64,000 nt of DNA from Eunapius fragilis (taxonomy: Eukaryota; Porifera; Demospongiae; Spongillida; Spongillidae). This document shows, one piece after another, positions 23,705 through 34,381 of this stretch (position 1 is its first letter; the number at the start of each line of letters is the position of its first letter). The notes beneath the pieces are model-generated. The model was given only the letters and a program-made list of their open reading frames with translations. It did not search any database and was not told the origin of the DNA. The stretch spans positions 4,434,230 to 4,498,229 of the forward strand of contig OY811978.1 of the NCBI GenBank assembly GCA_963681505.1, given 5' to 3'. Both the position numbers and the translations under genes were made by a program.

Positions 23705-25135
23705 ATCGCTACATATTCTAACATGTTGCATTGGGCCACCTTTCTTGGCTTGTGATGCTTGGCTTGATACTTCACCACAGCCACCATGATCTCAATTGTA
23801 TCTGGATGAGCCTGCATATGGAGGGAAGGGGAAGGGGAGGAGGGGTAATGGTATCCTCACAAGCCATCCACATGCACACTCCCCATGTGTGTGTGTGACA
23901 GCTATTTCATGCAGTGTGTGCTTTGATCATTGCCTCCATCAAACCATTGCTTCCATTCACAGTGGTACAGCCTCCAAACAGTAACAGTATCAGTGTAATT
24001 CTGGATAGTACCAAGACCCTCCCCCTTCTGTACATCATGTGGACATCTGTGGTAGGCAATAATGTATCACATGATCCAGTGATGAACCTTTGGTCACCTC
24101 CAGGGAGGCAGTGTGACCATGTACACAGTGAGGGTTGCTGGTGATGGTACCTCTGTTGGTGAAGGCACCACTAACTGTACCACTTCAACATGTCTCTATG
24201 TCCTAGAAATCCCTACCTTTGCCACCAGTTATGCCATCTTTGTTGCTTCCATAAATGGAGATGGAGATGTGGGTCCTGATAATAATTCAACTATTAATGG
24301 TTAGTCTATTATATGACAGATGTACTTAATTAATTTTTACGGCCAGATCTAAAGTATTATCTCATGGCAAGATCTTGCCAAAGTAATAAATGTAACATTG
24401 GTCTCATATGTATACTCGCTTATTTGATTTCATATGAGGACTACTATACCATTATCTAACATAACAGAAATGTATGATAATGTATAATGAAAATGTATGA
24501 TCAAACAAAAAAAAAAAAACACTGTATGTTTAAATGTTTACTTCCAGTCATCAACAACATCACAGTGGTGAACTATGGTGTTTCCAATGCATCCATTCAA
24601 TGCTCATTTCGGGACAACCAGTCTCTCTACTGCTTAGTGTGCTGCAGTACTGATCCAACAGCTCCTCCTAACTCAAGTGTGTACAAGATCTCCTCTATCA
24701 GAGACACAGAGGTGACTGTTGACCTTGATGGCCTCACCAGTGGTCAAACTTACTACTGCAAGGCAGCAGCTACCAACAACAATTCCAGTCCTTACAACTG
24801 CACCTTCCCTGGGTTTGGTGGTGTTAATGTGTTCCTTACCTTCACTACAATGCTAACATCAAAGGACACACCAGACACAGGTGATGATGATCTTAAGACA
24901 TCAATACTTGCATCATAAATCATTCACACACATTACCTCTCTGTCCACAGTAGGAGTTGAGATGCCTCTTCCAGGTATATTGCAGTGCCATTATTCCCTA
25001 TGTGATGAAAGCCTCATCTGTTGGCAGACCAGGTGGTGATAATCCTACTTGCCACTCTCCTCCCTGCTGTTGTGGTGGTGACCATGGTAACCATCGTGGT
25101 GCTTTTATTTATTTGTGTCCAGAAGACGAGACAAG
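21873..25135 (+). CDS. Ig/FN3 receptor gene, copy A (3'-truncated)
   Basis: Paralogue of the receptor at 43873-50075. Exons: 21873-21945, 22638-22690, 22760-23152 (Ig-like), 23321-23593 (FN3), 23963-24051 plus 24104-24299 (second FN3, split by a 52-nt intron), 24548-24880 (Cys-containing domain), 24951-24974 (linker), 25028-25135 (TM). Exon phases fit throughout. Homology to copy B ends at 25157, in the intron after the TM exon, exactly where unit 1 of the duplication ends. The microexon and all tyrosine-motif tail exons are therefore missing. A product would be a membrane-anchored protein with almost no cytoplasmic tail, if expressed at all. No start codon or signal peptide exon was found. 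Confidence 0.75.
22298..22366. repeat. Adjacent G and C homopolymers
   Basis: A run of about 25-30 G is followed within 20 bp by about 18 C. Together they can form a hairpin or quadruplex, and the base count is probably unreliable. Confidence 0.85.
22638..22690 (+). CDS. Receptor A: short Cys exon (tentative)
   Basis: Encodes 'GEYCSTSRTWLNTNCPN'. Using acceptor 'ctactagag' and donor 'aatc|gtataa', both phases match the exons on either side (phase 2 in, phase 1 out). The acceptor has no strong pyrimidine tract. Confidence 0.45.
22760..23152 (+). CDS. Receptor A: Ig-like domain exon
   Basis: A 131-codon phase 1-1 exon with Ig-type cysteines: 'GTYSCPGSNITYTCVLC', 'TTVWKGSAFDC', 'SVLTIPAVQGLNGTTVICV'. 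Acceptor 'cttcatctcag', donor 'gacag|gtgggt'. Confidence 0.8.
23321..23593 (+). CDS. Receptor A: fibronectin III exon 1
   Basis: A complete FN3 module: 'NQLTVTWTPPTTGGVPTSYN', 'YTHTFTGLISDTLYTVSVVA', 'INCAGTS'. Acceptor 'cctctcccag', donor 'acat|gtaatc', phase 1-1. Confidence 0.85.
23639..23703. repeat. (GT)n microsatellite in intron
   Basis: Nearly pure GT, 65 bp, between the two FN3 exons. Copy B has a shorter, interrupted version at 46022-46050. Confidence 0.95.
23963..24299 (+). CDS. Receptor A: fibronectin III exon 2, split by a 52-nt intron
   Basis: Exon halves 23963-24051 ('LPLLYIMWTSV') and 24104-24299 ('GGSVTMYTVRVAGDGTSVGE', 'NNSTING'). Read without a splice, the frame breaks. A GT-AG intron at 24052-24103 ('gtaggcaa'...'cctccag') restores a normal FN3 fold and keeps phase. 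Donor 'aatg|gttagt'. Confidence 0.75.
24548..24880 (+). CDS. Receptor A: Cys-containing extracellular exon
   Basis: Encodes 'SIQCSFRDNQSLYCLVCC' and 'LTSGQTYYCKAAATNNNSSP', an FN3/Ig-like beta pattern with extra cysteines. The acceptor follows a poly-A/T stretch ('tttacttccag'), donor 'acacag|gtgatg'. Confidence 0.75.
24951..24974 (+). CDS. Receptor A: 24-nt linker exon
   Basis: Encodes 'GVEMPLP' between acceptor 'ctgtccacag' and donor 'ccag|gtatat'. Phase 1 at both ends. Confidence 0.6.
25028..25135 (+). CDS. Receptor A: transmembrane exon
   Basis: Encodes a strong TM helix, 'VVIILLATLLPAVVVVTMVT', then 'IVVLLFICVQKTRQ' with basic residues after it as a stop-transfer signal. Acceptor 'ttggcag', donor 'caag|gtttat'. 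Confidence 0.8.
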
Positions 25136-25157
25136 GTTTATTTCAAACACATGGGTC

Positions 25158-25566
25158 ATAGTCACGGTTGTAAGCATTTAAACGTCGCATGGATGGTTCT
25201 CCCAGAAGGCCAAATCCTACGTATATTCATTTTGCCCATGGCACTGTATGTTCTACCAGCAGGTGAATTTTGATGGGTACTGAAGAGTCTGTGAAGAAAC
25301 TCCTGAACTGCTCCATGTACAGGCTGTAATAGCACGCATCACCCCAGTGGTGGTATGAGCAAGCATGAATGTACGTAGCTAAGAAATAAATATGGTGCAT
25401 AAATTTGTAACTGTTGTGCACGGAAACCAGTTTACTGAGCAGATGGCCAGGATTCTGTCTCCACATCAGTATTGGAAGGTGTACTTGCCCCCTTATGCAC
25501 TTGTCGTGTTCTTACACCCAGAGTTCACAGAGATTGACAGAGATGCAGAGAAACACACGCCAACAC
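25158..25566. other. Junction spacer between duplication units
   Basis: 409 bp that match neither the sequence after receptor B's TM exon nor the sequence before 10783, as far as I can see. It lies exactly between the two units. No exon recognised. Confidence 0.5.
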
Positions 25567-25921
25567 GTAACACTTACACAACAAATCACAGAATGAATCA
25601 ACACATGCCACCCATGCCTTATAATTGGAGTCAGAATGTTCTAGACATGAAATCCTAGAAATGTTCGACCTTTAGCCTTACACCACAACAGACAACAGCA
25701 CTGCATCACAATGTCCATCAACAGTTCATGTATTATGGGTGTTGCTGGCATGGCCCAGAGGCTGTCCATGATGTTGGCATGGACACTTCACCCAGCTGCA
25801 GATACTTTGCACCAGGTCTAGGACACCATACATTCTGTGCAGACTGATGCCTGACAATATTATATACATGTATATGTTTTTTTATTTTGAGAGCGCCTTG
25901 GAGGCGGGACTATATTGCAAG

Positions 25922-26072
25922 GGTTGCTGCAGCAATCATAGGTGGGGTATTCTGGGCTGGACTGCTCCAGGGGATGTTTTACCATGCGGTCGTGATCAAC
26001 TGCTGTGTGTGGCGTTCATCAAAAGGGAAGGTGTCTATCCATGCACTACTGGTTTTCACCCATAACAAAAAG
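25922..26072 (+). CDS. Isolated exon with hydrophobic helix
   Basis: An open exon-like stretch encodes 'VAAAIIGGVFWAGLLQGMFY', 'HAVVINCCVWRSSKGKVSIH' and 'ALLVFTHNKK', followed by a strong donor 'aaaaag|gtgagc'. The acceptor is probably 'tattgcaag'. The hydrophobic run could be a TM segment. Its paralogue at 11132 has a 4-nt deletion. The parent gene was not identified. Confidence 0.4.
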
Positions 26073-28084
26073 GTGAGCTTCATGGTTCCTATTCTTGGGA
26101 GGCACAGAGAGTGTTCAATGCTTCTGAAAACTCTTTACCAAGAAGCAGCCACACACTCTGCATAGCTCATTCATCTTCGGTGCTTGTACGTGCGTCTATT
26201 GAAACCAACGGAAATTAATTTACAAAATACTCGTTGCCCTGATCTGCGGTGAAACAAAAAATGTGGGTGCTGATGACTATATTAATTGCTTACCGATTTC
26301 CTAGGGCTGTTCCTGCACTAGCTACAAGCGCTGAAGTACACCCATCAGTTCAGCCCCCCCCCCCCCCCCCCCCCCCCCCCCCGATTTGCATAGTATAGAC
26401 TGAAAACTGGCTGCGCAGCGCCACAAGTAATAACTCAGACCTAGCGCATTGATGATTTCGTATATATCTATGGTCGAGTGTTTTGAAATAAAAAGTCTTT
26501 TCGTTTCTCACAATGTCGCGAGACAAGTAAAATGTGCGTCTTGCAACACAGCTGTCGTTTAATGAGAATAAAATTTTGGCGTGAATAACGGTATCGTGTC
26601 ACCGGCCGCAGTGAGATCGAGGTAGCTAGGTCGAGGAAGTGAGTTAACAGTACATGCACTTCCCCCAGCGCGGGTACATGTCGGGCGAAGGCGGGGTGGG
26701 GGGGGTTTGACAATTTGCGGTTTTCACCCACATTCTACTAAGTATACAATGGCGTACAAAGGAGAACAATGAGCGAGCGTGCGATCAGGCGGTGGTGTGC
26801 TATGTTGCTAGCGCCGTATCTGTATGCTATGCAGTCCATGAAAGAAATATGATACACGAAAGTGAGAATATATAGCAAAGCGTCGCGCGTGGTAATTAGA
26901 AATGGACATATTCTTACAGGCCTAGCACCTTCACTGGCTGGTTTTACTATTGCCTTGCTATTTCAAAAGATCAGCGCACCCTGTATAGTAGTTGCTGATG
27001 TATTACTCCTAGAATTTTAGCAGTTGTTACGCAAACTGTAAACGGGTACCAATTTAGCACCGACAAGCCTCACGCAGCCAACAACTGGATGTAACTAGCG
27101 TGTTGAATGCACTTGGTTCAGATTTAACAACTTTTCCAAAGAGAGGGGGGGCTAATTATGAATTCATGTCTCGCTACGAAAGTAAAATGCGTCTCAGGTA
27201 TTTTAAGACTGGCGACACTATATTTGGAATTTGAATTTTCAGCAAATTCAAACATTACAACATGCCGCTTTTCTGTTTGGGTACTTCTTGTAGCTATTCT
27301 CTTTATAACAAATCTTTGTTCAATGATCCCGCTAATTAATTTAATTGATAGTTGTCATAGCAACCTTAGTAGTTTATTGCATCACGCTCCGAAATATGGG
27401 GGGGTTACTTTACGTTTTCGCAAAACCCGGGTATTTATTATCGTTGTTTGTGGACAAAAACAGTTATATATTGTTTATTTGATACAGGTCTAACTATTGT
27501 GGGTGGGCACAACGAAATATAACATCGTTTGCATAAGTTGCGCAACGAAAATGATGAATTTTGTGCTTAATTTTTCGCATTTGTAATGTTTGTCTTCAAG
27601 CGCTCGAAGCGTTTCGAAATAGTGATCAAAAAGCCTAGTATAATTCTGTTTTCTAACGCTCGATCGAAAACCACGCCCACGGAGCCAATCCTACATAGGA
27701 CCAACTATGATGATTAAATGTGGGTATCCCAGAAGTATAAGAACTGCAGAAACACTATTCCTTAATCACCCGGGTTTTCAATTCTAGCATTAAGTCAATT
27801 ATTTCACCGTGCGTAACCGTTGTCATAGAAACAATATTGTATATTAATTACGCGTTATCAATCCAATGTGTATTGGACAGTAATAATCTGTGATAACGTC
27901 TGTATATGAATATTTATGATTAAACGCTTCATTTGGCATCCATTTAATAATTTTAAGTGTAGTCAGTCTTAACACACCTGAGGTGTGGATAGTTCGTAAA
28001 GATTTTTAAAAACACGTAGGGTTGTAACCTCCCATATATCCATATATAGTAAAAATAAAATAAAGTCATAATCAGTCCAGGTTA
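26073..28084. other. Non-coding, partly shared with unit 1
   Basis: A C homopolymer of about 35 lies at 26348-26382. 26383-27200 matches 13612-14500. 27200-28080 is unit-2-specific, AT-rich and has no recognised exon; a 111-codon frame at 27158-27493 shows no domain. Confidence 0.4.
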
Positions 28085-28316
28085 ACTCCTCCACTTCCAC
28101 CACTCTGGACAGCATTTATTCCAGACTAAACCTTTCCCTTGTGCGCTCGAATGCCAGAGCATTTCTTGCAAGGGCAGGTCCCCGTGCTAAAGTCTCAGAC
28201 CTCTACTTAGTTGGTTGACTCATACATAGTTACATAGTTTACTAGTTAAATACTTGTTTATCCTGTAGTACCTGTACGTGCATTTGTCTTTTTAACCATT
28301 AAAGTAATAATAATAA
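28085..28316 (+). mobile_element. 5'-truncated LINE, C-terminal end only
   Basis: Encodes the last residues of an RLE-LINE protein, 'IYSRLNLSLVRSNARAFLAR', then a stop near 28218, a short 3' UTR and an (AAT)n tail. Copy 2 of family A starts directly after that tail. Confidence 0.75.
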
Positions 28317-28320
28317 TAAT

Positions 28321-31300
28321 GCCATGTTGCCGATGCAATGGTCGCTACGCTCGCTGTAAGGGTGTTCGTGTGCAAAGGGAAACACCCCGTGTTTAGATTG
28401 TTACGCCGGACGTTATGGGAGGTGTAGGAATCTAACTGGACACTCCACGTCTCTATCCCTCCCGTCCACCACAGCGCCAACTGCACTACCTCCGTTTTCA
28501 CGGCCATCCTCTCCTGAATTGTTCCTCCCTACGTCACCATAGAGTCGCTCGTCCCAGCCCCAATACTCGCAACCCTCACCGGCCCTGTCCAGTCCTTCGT
28601 CTTTACCTAATTCACAGCAGCTGCCCGCACCACCTCTGTCGTCACTGACCACTCGACCGCTTTTGTCTCCCGCATCGTCCGAGTCACAACAGACCCCACC
28701 GATCTCGTCATCCACAACATCACAACATCCTTCCCTACCCCAGCCAGATACATCGCCCATCCGATCATCTACAATTGAATCCTCTCAGCAGCAGCTGCCC
28801 GGTCCCTCACATAGGCCTACTGCATTTCACCACTGCAATCGCCAGCCAACCGAAATAATAATTTTCACCTCCAGTCCGCGACACGCTCGTCTTCCCTTGG
28901 CCGCCCCAATCAGAAAGCAATGCACTGTTGATGGCTGCCAAGCTATGATTGCCCCATCCATGTGGCGCAACCACATGTCCCTCCATGCCAACGGAGCTCT
29001 CCCTGGAGCTGTTCCTTCAGAATGGTTGTTGGCACAAAACCTGTTTGTATGCCCACACTGCTACCAGTTAGTAGCCAACTCCACACATTCTACCCACTTG
29101 CAACGGTGCACACAGAGCACAGAGCCAGATTGTCAACATTTCACACTCACTCCCTTTGATACAAGATTCTCAGACCAATCAGGAGCTTCTGACTTTTGCA
29201 GAGGTGTGTCAGCTGAACCACCCAACACTGCGCTTTGTACCAGCTAAAGTCAGACCTGCCTTTGCACGGGCATTGTCTTCAACTCTGAAAGACATCCTCC
29301 TTCATAACACAGAAGAAGCATGGTTGAAGCTCTTCATGCTCCCGAAGTGTGCCCTCTCTTCTCTTAAACACAAAGGAGTCACCAACCCCCACACAACTAT
29401 TGAGTCAGCTTTGGCTTGACAATGACCTGATCACCCTCTGGGCAATGGCAAAAAACAGGGCCAATGACCTCAGCTCTACAAAGGGTCACCTCACATCTAA
29501 CAGCACCAAACGAACTGTCTCCTCTGTTGTTTCCCTGGGCCAAGCAGGGTTACTGGGCAAAGCCTGCCGAATTTTTTTGTCCAATAGCACTGCTCCAATC
29601 ACCGACACCACGTTACACTTGTTACAAGACAAGCATCCTTCCTGCCCAGTTCGTCTGTCTCCAGTATCGTCCTGAACCTGTTACACGCAGTCCTTCCTTG
29701 ACATCCTCCTCATCCTGAAATCTTTCCCAATTGGCCAAAAGGCACCTCTGCAGGCCCCTCAGGACTATCTGTGCAACACTTGCTGGATGCAACTTCAGTT
29801 CCCCTCCACTCACCAATCTGTGTCACCCTACGAGGAGTTGTTAATGTCTTGGCATCTGGTAAGGCCCCTAAATCTGAATCACCCTTCTTAGCTGGTGCTA
29901 GACTGATTGCCCTAAATAAAAACAATTCCAGGGAAAGTAGTGTGCTCACTGACATTAGACCCATTGTTGTTGGTGAAACTCTACGCAGACTGACAGGTAA
30001 GTGCATCTGTGCAATAATGAGGGATAGGTTTTTGCCCTTTTTCCAACCATCTCAGTCTGGTATAGCATGCAAGGCAGGTGCAGAGAATGTTGTCCACAGT
30101 TTGAGAAAGTGCATAGAAAATAACTGGGAGAGTATGTCAAATGCGTTCAATAGGGTATCCAGACAGGCTGTCCTTGATGAGTGCAGTCTCTTCTTTCCTG
30201 AATTGCTGCCCTGGGTGTCATGGTGCTATGATTCACATTCCAATCTGTGGCACCCCAAAGGTACAATCAGCTCACAGTCAGGTGTGCAGCAAGGGGACCC
30301 ACTGGGCCCAATGCTGTTTGCTCTTGTTCTTCAGAAACTTGTTTCGTGCATAGAACCAGATGACGGTTGCTTTCTTAATTTGTGGTATCTAGATGATAGC
30401 ATGCTCGCAGGTGAGAGGTCGGCAGTAGTGCGTGCCCTGCATTTGATTGAAGAGCTGGGGCCACGTTTAGTGCTTCACATCAATCTTTCCAAATGTGAAA
30501 CGGTCAGCAAGAATGGCAACTCCCATTTTCCAGATACAGTAAAGTCCTCCATCCTTCCTAATTTGGAGATCCTGGGGTCACCAATTGGGGACTTCATATA
30601 CTGTTCCCAATTCTTTGCTGAGAAACGCAGCCGTTTTAGGGCTTTGCTGAGAGCTTTAACTGATGTCTCTGCTGTTGACCTCCACGTTGCCATTTCACTT
30701 CTCCGCATGTGTGGTGGTTATTGCAAGTTTGTTCATCTAACTAGAACCACACCTGCAAGCCTCTGCTCAGACTCCCTAAAGCTGTTCGATGAAGAGGTGA
30801 GACATTGCTTTGCTTCTTGCCTAGCAGTAGATGTGCCTGACACTCAGTGGCATCAAGCTCAACTTTGCCCTAAGCTAGGTGGGCTAGGCCTTCGCTCCCT
30901 CTCTCTTCACTCATGTGCTGCCTTTATCTCTTCACTAGCAGCCTCAGACTTAGGGAGCCCAGACAACATTCACCTACAGCAAGCTGTTTCCCATTTTAAT
31001 GCCCAGGTTTCTCCACAGGATTCTCTTACTGTGGAAGCAGTGCTTAACACTCCCCCTCAACAGAAAGCCCTATCTTTAAACTTGACACCCACATGTTCCA
31101 AGCTCTAGTTTCTTCTGCTTCACCAGCCAACAAAGCTTGCATGTTGTCAGTATCTGCCCCCCATGCAAGTTCTTGGGTCTCTGTCATCCCCTCTGTAGGC
31201 TTGAACATGCACCTAGATTCAGAAGAGTGCCAAGTGGCTATCAGATGGTGGCTAGGCCTCGACACATCAACTGCTTCTTCTTGCCCCGTCTGCCCTGGGG

Positions 31301-32110
31301 CCGTACTGGACCCTCTTGGCCACCATGCAACCTCGTGTTGGCATGGTGGAGATGTGGTCACCCATCACAACCACCTTAGGGACACCTTTGCCGAACTCTG
31401 CCACCAAGCTCACCTGCCTGTAAGGGTTCCAGCTGATGTGTTGGTTCAGGGTTGGGATAGAGGCAAGCCTGCTGCCTTTGATATAACGGTCACTTCACCC
31501 CTCACTCCTGCCACCTTAAGAGATGCCAGTACTTCCTCAGGGGCAGCAGCCCATGCTGCAGAATGTAGAAAACATTCCACCAATGATGCCAGGTGTCAGG
31601 AGCTGGGGTGGGTGTGCATCCCACTGGCCGTAGAGACCTTTGGGCATTGGGTGAAGGAGGCCCAAAACGTGTTCTCATACCTGGCATCTTTACTGTCCAT
31701 CCACCAAGGTTGCTCCAAATCCGTTGCCCTGTTTGATATCTACAGCAGAATGAACATGGTTCTAGTTAGACCAACATCCAGGGCCATCATGGGCAGGGTA
31801 GTAGTTCTTTAGAACATTTGTGTGTAGTGTAGTGTAGTGTAGTGTAGTGTAGTGTAGTGTAGTGTAGTGTAGTGTAGTGTAGTGTAGTGTAGTGTAGTGT
31901 AGTGTAGTGTAGTGTAGTGTAGTGTAGTGTAGTGTAGTGTAGTGTAGTGTAGTGTAGTGTAGTGTAGTGTAGTGTAGTGTAGTGTAGTGTAGTGTAGTGT
32001 AGTGTAGTGTAGTGTAGTGTAGTGTAGTGTAGTGTAGTGTAGTGTAGTTAGTTCTTTGTTCTTGTGAGTGGTGTACTATTCATTCATGTAAATAATCAGA
32101 AGCATCAATA
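28321..32110 (+). mobile_element. RLE-type non-LTR retrotransposon, family A copy 2 (dead)
   Basis: The most complete copy. It starts right after an (AAT)n tract with an N-terminal Cys cluster: 'CRCNGRYARCKG', then after a 1-nt frame change 'CAKGNTPCLDCYAGRYGRC'. This is followed by a Ser/Pro-rich linker, finger-like motifs ('CTVDGCQAMIAPSMWRNHMS', 'CPHCYQLV'), RT, CCHC and RLE-like regions. The stop is TAG at 31810. Breaks: several frameshifts (near 29160-29350, 29670-29740, 31080) and an in-frame stop near 28543. A 27-nt in-frame deletion at 30133 removes 'GDFAVFKVD', including the first catalytic Asp of the RT. It shares with copy 1 the 42-nt deletion before the RLE motif. It arose with copy 1 by segmental duplication, since the flanks match. 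Confidence 0.85.
31822..32048 (+). repeat. (TGTAG)n tract in LINE 3' UTR, copy 2
   Basis: About 227 bp of essentially pure TGTAG repeat at the same place as in copy 1, but without its TGTAA/TGTGG variants. Confidence 0.95.
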
Positions 32111-32113
32111 ATA

Positions 32114-32391
32114 AAGTAAAGAAAAACATTCTCTGACGAGAAAGTTGGTGGGATATAGGAATTGGAGGCAAAGGTGGTGTAAAAAGGAAGGGAACAAGGT
32201 TTTGGGAAAAGGGTAATGAGACAAAAATCCTATATTTAGCACTTCTTTTGGTTCGTTACATTTACACGTATAGGAATTTGTCTCATTTACCCTTTTCTCA
32301 AAACCTTGTTCCCCTCCTTTTTACACCACCTTTGCCTCCAATTCCTATATCCCACCAACTTTCTCGTCAGAGAATGTTTTTCTTTACTTGT
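32114..32391. mobile_element. Fold-back MITE, family F (copy 3)
   Basis: Counterpart of 18543-18831, with ends 'aagtaaagaaaaacattctc' and its mirror. The centre is slightly shortened. Confidence 0.9.
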
Positions 32392-32586
32392 TTCCTCTAT
32401 TTTTTTATTATCATTTTTTTTATCGATTATTAATACTAGCACATGCCACCCCCCCCCCCCCCCCTCCCTCCCCCCCCGCTTTAATTACCGTCGAGAATTC
32501 TAACTCGTCGTCTCGACTTTGGAGGTATTCCTCTCGTTGTTTACCACTCCATATTACGTACTAATGATTACGTATATCAGTTTTAT

Positions 32587-33083
32587 GCTTTATTCATATA
32601 TCTGATACCTGAAGATGTCCTTCCAGGAGATTCTAAAGCGATTGGTATAACTTGCGCTCTTTAAATATCCCGAGTTGTACTCGCGCGAGAAGAATTAGAC
32701 GACGACGACGACGACGACGACGACAGAGAAGAACTGGCCTGGGGACGAGGAAAAACACGACCTTTTTTGTTCTCTTGAAGCAAACAGTTTGAAGACTGGA
32801 ACAAAACACTTAAATGACTGTCTTTGCCTTCTGGTTCGCTAGGAACAAAGAGCTAAACTATCCGTTATTCATGGATACTATGTTTTGAGGAGCTTTACAC
32901 TTTCAATGGTATTGTCTGGTCGTCGTTTGGTAGTAACTTCAAGCATAGGCGGATAACCCTCGACCAATACTTCCTGATGCTGGCTAGACTTGTATTGGAT
33001 GCAAGTTATACGCTGGTCGCGTTTTTAAAATGATATTCACGACCCGGGTCAATTCTCCTATATAGGACTACTATCGTAGTTCC
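32587..33083 (-). mobile_element. Non-autonomous repeat, family H (copy 2)
   Basis: Counterpart of 19030-19386, with an extra stretch of about 120 bp at 32875-33000 absent from copy 1. A (GAC)n expansion lies at 32698-32724. It is interrupted by a LINE insertion after 33083. Confidence 0.65.
33070..33083. repeat. Target-site duplication, left copy
   Basis: 'actatcgtagttcc' is repeated exactly at 34319-34332. It is present once at the empty site in unit 1 (about 19373-19386). Confidence 0.9.
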
Positions 33084-34318
33084 GTGGAAATTAAATACTT
33101 TATTTATTATAAAAAAGCACAATCATACTCACATAGACTAAAAACTAATAGTAAATACAATAAATGTAATATACAGAATACATAATACATTTAGACATAT
33201 GGTGCAAAAACAATAATAATATTACACATTAATAATTGCTTTCTTATTATTAACAGGAATACAAGATGCAGCAGAATACACTAATCAGAATAAATGCACT
33301 AAATAACGAATGCTATTATTAATACATACATACATATCCAGACACACTGAGACACACTGGCTATGAAAGTGACAATGGGGAACTATCCCCCTCCTGAAGG
33401 GAACAGCCACACCGTAAGAGGAGGGCTCGGGCATTGGCTCGCACAAGAGTCAAATTAAGGTGGCCATACAAGCTGCAGACAACCTTGGACTTGGGGGAGT
33501 TGGTCCTTGTGGCAAGGTATGATGCAAGCCGTGAAAAAGCTTGCATCACTTCGTTGCCCCAGGCTCCATGTGACTCGGCCACAAGGGGAATACATGTCCA
33601 CCCTAGCTCGGAACACTTGGCATCATTGGCAGAGTGCTTCCTTAGCTCAGCAGCAACCGCTGCTGACCCTGCTGTGCGACCCACTTCAGAGATAAGAGTA
33701 GGGTTAAGCGGCGACACCACAGTAAGGTCAAAGGCAGCAGGCTTGCCACAGAGCCAATTGGAAGCTAGGATGTCAGCAGGGCGTGTGTTCTGAAGCTCAT
33801 GTCTTAGTCCACTACCGGCCTCTGCCTTGGCGCTGATGCAGGCATGATGGCAGGTTTTAAGCACTACATCCCTGAGCTTGTTGTGCCTGGATACAGCATC
33901 ACCACCTCTCTTACATGTTATTGCATGGTGACCTAGGGGATCCAAGGGATGTTCTGGACACAATGCACAGGGAGGTGAGCCAGGTGAGGTGTTTAGCCCC
34001 AGTCACCACTTGATGGCCATTTGGTGCTCGTTGGGGTCTAAGCTTAGACCCAGGCCTGGAGATGGTACTACAGAGGGCATGGGGAGAGGAGATAGACAGG
34101 AGACGAGCCTTGTCACATTAAATAAAAATGATAATGACAAGAACTTTTTAAGCATAACGTTCAGGCAGAGATACTAGGTAACCCTGCTCCATCATCCATT
34201 CCAAATGCACTCCTCCATTTGGTGCGGGAGCCCCTCAGACAAAGGTTTGTTGCTCTGAGGATTGCAAAAGACAGTCGTGCTCTCATCCATCCCAATACCT
34301 CACTATTTGACTTTTCCC
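33084..34318 (-). mobile_element. 5'-truncated RLE-LINE insertion (minus strand) with TSD
   Basis: A 1,235-bp insert bounded by a 14-bp target-site duplication. The minus strand holds the end of a LINE protein: 'VPSPGLGLSLDPNEHQMAIK', a TGA in place of Trp, 'LGLNTS', the CCHC motif 'CALCPEHPLDPLGHHAITC', then 'RPADILASN' and 'KPAAFDLTVVSP', and a C-terminal 'LTLVRANARALLLR' (33361-33963 is open). The 3' UTR runs to 33084. The first 130 bp of the insert (34187-34318) encode a different conserved-looking peptide, 'GWMRARLSFAILRATNLCLR', so the insert is chimeric. Confidence 0.8.
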
Positions 34319-34332
34319 ACTATCGTAGTTCC
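34319..34332. repeat. Target-site duplication, right copy
   Basis: Exact repeat of 33070-33083. It is followed by the original (AAT)n tract of the family-H element. Confidence 0.9.
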
Positions 34333-34334
34333 TG

Positions 34335-34379
<45 letters not shown>
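34333..34379. repeat. (AAT)n tract, 5' junction of the LINE array
   Basis: About 45 bp of TAA/AAT repeat. The orthologous tract in unit 1 (19387-19403) is shorter and has no insertion. Confidence 0.9.

Positions 34380-34381
<2 letters not shown>

Larger units (their letters stand above)
10783..25157 (+). repeat. Segmental duplication, unit 1
   Basis: Direct copy of 25567-47483. Collinear blocks: 10783 to about 11440 with 25567 to about 26225; about 13600-14500 with 26383-27200; 14526-18540 (LINE) with 28400-32110; 18541-19386 with 32112-33083; about 21466-25157 with 43445-47483. Unit 1 alone has 11.45-13.55 kb (a decayed gene) and 19.4-21.46 kb (gypsy relic). Unit 2 alone has 27.2-28.4 kb and the LINE array. 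Confidence 0.85.

Noticed and set aside
24052-24103. Shared frameshift as proof that both receptor genes are dead
   Set aside because: A 52-nt GT-AG intron in both copies explains it and restores the FN3 domain.
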